From assembly GCA_024641205.1 (NCBI GenBank), contig JAHEDM010000092.1:1-8205 (forward strand): a DNA stretch of 8,205 nt, written 5' to 3'. The number at the start of each line of letters is the position of its first letter. Within the stretch, counting starts at the first letter, position 1. This document shows, one piece after another, positions 6,226 through 8,205 of the stretch. Source of the DNA: Actinomycetes bacterium. GTDB taxonomy: Bacteria; Actinomycetota; Acidimicrobiia; Spongiisociales; UBA4744. Position numbers and translations under genes: made by a program. Under the pieces are notes generated by a model. That model was given only the letters and a program-made list of their open reading frames with translations. It was not told where the DNA came from and searched no databases.

Positions 6226-6255
6226 AGGATAGCAGCGCCTCGGTCATCGGTACAA
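6226..6255 (-). promoter_or_regulatory. Putative rpsT promoter
   Basis: On the minus strand TTGTAC (6255-6250), an 18-base spacer and TATCCT (6231-6226) match the actinobacterial housekeeping pattern of TTGnnn and TAnnnT. Transcription would start near 6219, leaving a leader of about 60 bases before the rpsT ATG. Confidence 0.5.
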
Positions 6256-6256
6256 T
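6251..6256 (+). promoter_or_regulatory. Putative -10 box of lepA
   Basis: TACAAT is one base from the TATAAT consensus. Transcription starting near 6263 would leave a 20-base leader containing the lepA ribosome site. No good -35 is visible. The box overlaps the putative rpsT -35 on the other strand. Confidence 0.4.
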
Positions 6257-6273
6257 GCCACACCGCCTCGTTC

Positions 6274-6277
6274 GGAG
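6274..6277 (+). promoter_or_regulatory. Ribosome binding site fixing the lepA TTG start
   Basis: GGAG lies five bases before TTG 6283, which encodes the first residue of the conserved NIRNFSIIAHIDHG start of LepA. It supports TTG over the longer in-frame extension to 6172, which would reach across the promoter region. Confidence 0.65.
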
Positions 6278-6282
6278 CCTCG

Positions 6283-8076
6283 TTGAACATCCGCAACTTC
6301 AGCATCATCGCGCACATCGACCACGGGAAGTCGACGCTCGCCGATCGGCTCCTCGAACGCACCGGAGCCATCAGCGAGCGGGAAATGCGCGAGCAAGTGC
6401 TCGACACCATGGACCTGGAGCGGGAGCGCGGGATCACGATCAAAGCCCAGTCCGTGCGCCTCACATACCGGTCCATCGACGGCCAGGACTACATCCTCAA
6501 CCTCATCGACACACCCGGCCATGTTGACTTCAGCTACGAGGTCTCCCGGTCGCTGGCTGCGTGCGAAGGGGCCGTTCTGCTTGTTGACGCAGCCCAGGGC
6601 GTTCAAGCTCAGACCCTGGCCAATGCCTTTCTGGCCCTCGAGGCAGGGTTGGAGATCATCCCCGTGGTCAACAAGATCGACCTGCCTGCCGCCCAACCGG
6701 AGAGGGCCGCGGCCGAACTTGCTTCCGTGCTTGGCATCGACCCACAAGACGTGATTCGCGTATCGGCTAAGACCGGAGGCGGGATCGAAGAGCTGTTGGA
6801 ACGGATCGTGCGGGATGTCCCGACCCCACCGCAGCGTCCCGATGGGCCTCTGCGAGCGCTGGTCTTCGACTCCTACTACGACGCCTATCGGGGGGTGGTT
6901 TGCTACGTGCGGGTTGTCGACGGATCGTTGCACGATGGCGATACGGTGCTGTTCACGGCAACTTCGGAGAAGCACCAGGCAACGGAAGTTGGCGTGTTGA
7001 CTCCCAGAGCGGTGCGCGTCCCCGAACTTGGGACCGGCGAAGTGGGATACCTGATTACCGGCGTCAAGGAGATCGACCGCATTCGGGTCGGCGACACCGT
7101 CATGCACGCGGGCCGGATCACCGAGCCTCTGCCGGGATACCAGGATCCGAAGTCGATGGTCTACTCGGGGCTCTTTCCCGCCGACGGCGAGGACTTCGAA
7201 CGGCTCCGGGAGGCCCTCGAGAAGCTGCGTCTCAATGATTCGGCCCTCGTCTATGAACCCGAGACCTCACGGGCGCTCGGATTCGGATTTCGGTGCGGCT
7301 TCCTCGGCCTCCTCCACATGGAGATCATCCGGGAGCGGCTCGAACGCGAGTACAACCTCGACCTGGTTGCGACCGCACCCTCGGTGGCGTATCAGGTGAC
7401 CCTCACCGACGGAACGGTGCGAGAGATTCGCTCACCGCAGGACCTCCCCGCCCCCGACCGTATCGACCATATGGATGAGCCGTTCCTCAAGGCCATGATC
7501 ATTGCACCCTCCGAATACGTCGGGACGATCATGGAGCTGGTCCAGTCCCGCCGCGGAGTGATGGAACACATGCAGTATCTGAGTCCCGAGCGGGTGGAAC
7601 TCATCTACCACCTGCCGCTGGCAGAGGTGGTCTTCGATTTCTTCGACAACCTCAAGTCCCGTACCCGCGGGTACGCCTCGCTTGATTACGAGCCGCTCGA
7701 CTACCGACTTTCCGATTTGGTCCGGGTCGACATCCTGCTCAACGGTCAGCCGGTCGATGCGTTTTCAACGGTGATTCATCGCGACAAGGCGTACCAGTAC
7801 GGAAAGCGAATGGTGGAGCGGCTTCGCAAGCTCATTCCCAGGCAGCTTTTCGATGTTCCCATCCAGGCAGCCATCGGCAGCCGGATCATCTCTCGGGAGA
7901 CCGTCAAGGCGGCTCGCAAGGACGTCATCGCCAAGTGCTACGGAGGCGATGTCTCCCGGAAGCGCAAACTCCTCGAACGCCAGAAAGAAGGCAAGAAGCG
8001 TATGAAGATGGTTGGGCAAGTCGAGGTGCCGCAAGAGGCCTTCATCTCGGCGCTGCAAACCGCAGACGACGAATGA
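6283..8076 (+). CDS. lepA: Elongation factor 4 (LepA), ribosome-associated translational GTPase
   Basis: LepA/EF4 is a GTPase that acts on the ribosome, linked to back-translocation and initiation or assembly fidelity. The 597-residue product from TTG 6283 has the normal family length. GTPase motifs are intact: G1 AHIDHGKST (10-18), G2 threonine in ERERGIT (52), G3 DTPGH (76-80) and G4 NKID (130-133), with SAKTG as the G5 region. Next come EF-Tu domain-2-like sequence (VFDSYYDAYRGVVCYVRV), EF-G-like domains III and V, and the LepA-specific C-terminal domain with YGGDVSRKRKLLERQKEGKKRMK near the end, a basic helix that contacts rRNA and tRNA. An alternative start at 6172 would add 37 residues with no family match. 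The stop overlaps hemW by ATGA, so the two are probably coupled. Confidence 0.98.
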   Translation: MNIRNFSIIAHIDHGKSTLADRLLERTGAISEREMREQVLDTMDLERERGITIKAQSVRLTYRSIDGQDYILNLIDTPGHVDFSYEVSRSLAACEGAVLLVDAAQGVQAQTLANAFLALEAGLEIIPVVNKIDLPAAQPERAAAELASVLGIDPQDVIRVSAKTGGGIEELLERIVRDVPTPPQRPDGPLRALVFDSYYDAYRGVVCYVRVVDGSLHDGDTVLFTATSEKHQATEVGVLTPRAVRVPELGTGEVGYLITGVKEIDRIRVGDTVMHAGRITEPLPGYQDPKSMVYSGLFPADGEDFERLREALEKLRLNDSALVYEPETSRALGFGFRCGFLGLLHMEIIRERLEREYNLDLVATAPSVAYQVTLTDGTVREIRSPQDLPAPDRIDHMDEPFLKAMIIAPSEYVGTIMELVQSRRGVMEHMQYLSPERVELIYHLPLAEVVFDFFDNLKSRTRGYASLDYEPLDYRLSDLVRVDILLNGQPVDAFSTVIHRDKAYQYGKRMVERLRKLIPRQLFDVPIQAAIGSRIISRETVKAARKDVIAKCYGGDVSRKRKLLERQKEGKKRMKMVGQVEVPQEAFISALQTADDE

Positions 8077-8205
8077 CCATCGCGATCGGTTCGCCTGATT
8101 CGGCCGACCTTGCCGATGCGGCTGGAGATTGGGCAGCGGCCTACATTCATATCCCGTTCTGTGCCCGGCTCTGTCCGTATTGTGACTTTGCTGTTGTCAC
8201 GGGCC
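8073..8205 (+). CDS. hemW: HemW-like radical SAM protein (heme chaperone / coproporphyrinogen oxidase-like), 5' part
   Basis: Only the first 44 residues lie in the window; the gene runs off the right edge. They contain YIHIPFCARLCPYCDF at 24-39, with the radical-SAM iron-sulfur motif CxxxCxxC at Cys30, Cys34 and Cys37 embedded in the YIHIPFC context typical of HemW and HemN. HemW is thought to deliver heme to target proteins in the cytoplasm; many members are annotated as oxygen-independent coproporphyrinogen III oxidase. HemW is preferred to HemN because of its position directly after lepA (a common pairing) and its start close to the motif, but the deciding C-terminal residues are not visible. 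The ATG overlaps the lepA stop (ATGA). Confidence 0.9.
   Translation, partial: MTIAIGSPDSADLADAAGDWAAAYIHIPFCARLCPYCDFAVVTG

Noticed and set aside
6172..6282. N-terminal extension of LepA from 6172
   Set aside because: The 37 extra residues have no family match and cover the promoter region; TTG 6283 has a GGAG at good spacing and begins the conserved LepA sequence.
6244..7107. Long minus-strand open frame opposite the start of lepA (about 287 codons)
   Set aside because: It is antisense to conserved lepA GTPase motifs and shows no family features of its own.
1..8205. CRISPR array, tRNA, rRNA, insertion sequence or phage element
   Set aside because: I looked for spaced direct repeats, cloverleaf-type sequences, transposase motifs and flanking inverted repeats and saw none; gene packing is tight and of housekeeping type.

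Overview
The window looks like chromosomal DNA from a GC-rich bacterium, most likely an actinobacterium (Actinomycetota, perhaps an Acidimicrobiia-type lineage). Supporting signs are the GC-rich third codon positions, frequent GTG/TTG starts, a ComEC with the SGSNVA-type channel motif, and the gene order comEA-comEC-(folP-like)-holA / rpsT / lepA-hemW. Much of this order is the usual neighbourhood of holA, rpsT and lepA in Gram-positive bacteria. The lineage is inferred from style only and no 16S rRNA is present. I saw no mobile element, CRISPR array, tRNA or rRNA.

Left part, minus strand: a class-III-like polyphosphate kinase 2 gene is followed by the 5' part of an aldose 1-epimerase gene (galM) that runs off the left edge. 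A short divergent spacer (1144-1236) separates ppk2 from the plus-strand operon.

Centre, plus strand: comEA, comEC, a dihydropteroate-synthase-like gene and holA are packed with three successive 4-base GTGA overlaps (1803-1806, 3962-3965, 4843-4846), a strong sign of one translationally coupled operon. ComEA and ComEC are the DNA receptor and inner-membrane channel of natural transformation. HolA is the delta subunit of the DNA polymerase III clamp loader. The main anomaly is an in-frame amber codon (TAG, 3528-3530) that splits comEC inside its C-terminal metallo-beta-lactamase-like domain, while the reading frame stays open and conserved on both sides. TAG also ends holA and rpsT here, so codon reassignment is unlikely. 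A recent nonsense mutation, a base-call error or a split gene with reinitiation are the live explanations. The second notable item is the folP-like gene, which keeps the pterin-pocket residues of dihydropteroate synthase but has lost the loop residues tied to pyrophosphate and pABA handling.

Right part: rpsT (ribosomal protein S20) lies on the minus strand, convergent with holA across a terminator-like spacer. It is divergent from lepA (elongation factor 4) across a 126-base region where a rpsT -35 box and a lepA -10 box overlap. lepA overlaps hemW (radical-SAM heme chaperone family) by ATGA, and hemW is cut by the right edge.

Most of the window is ordinary housekeeping sequence. The items worth a second look are the interrupted comEC and the atypical DHPS-like gene; I found no clear evidence of a wholly new system.
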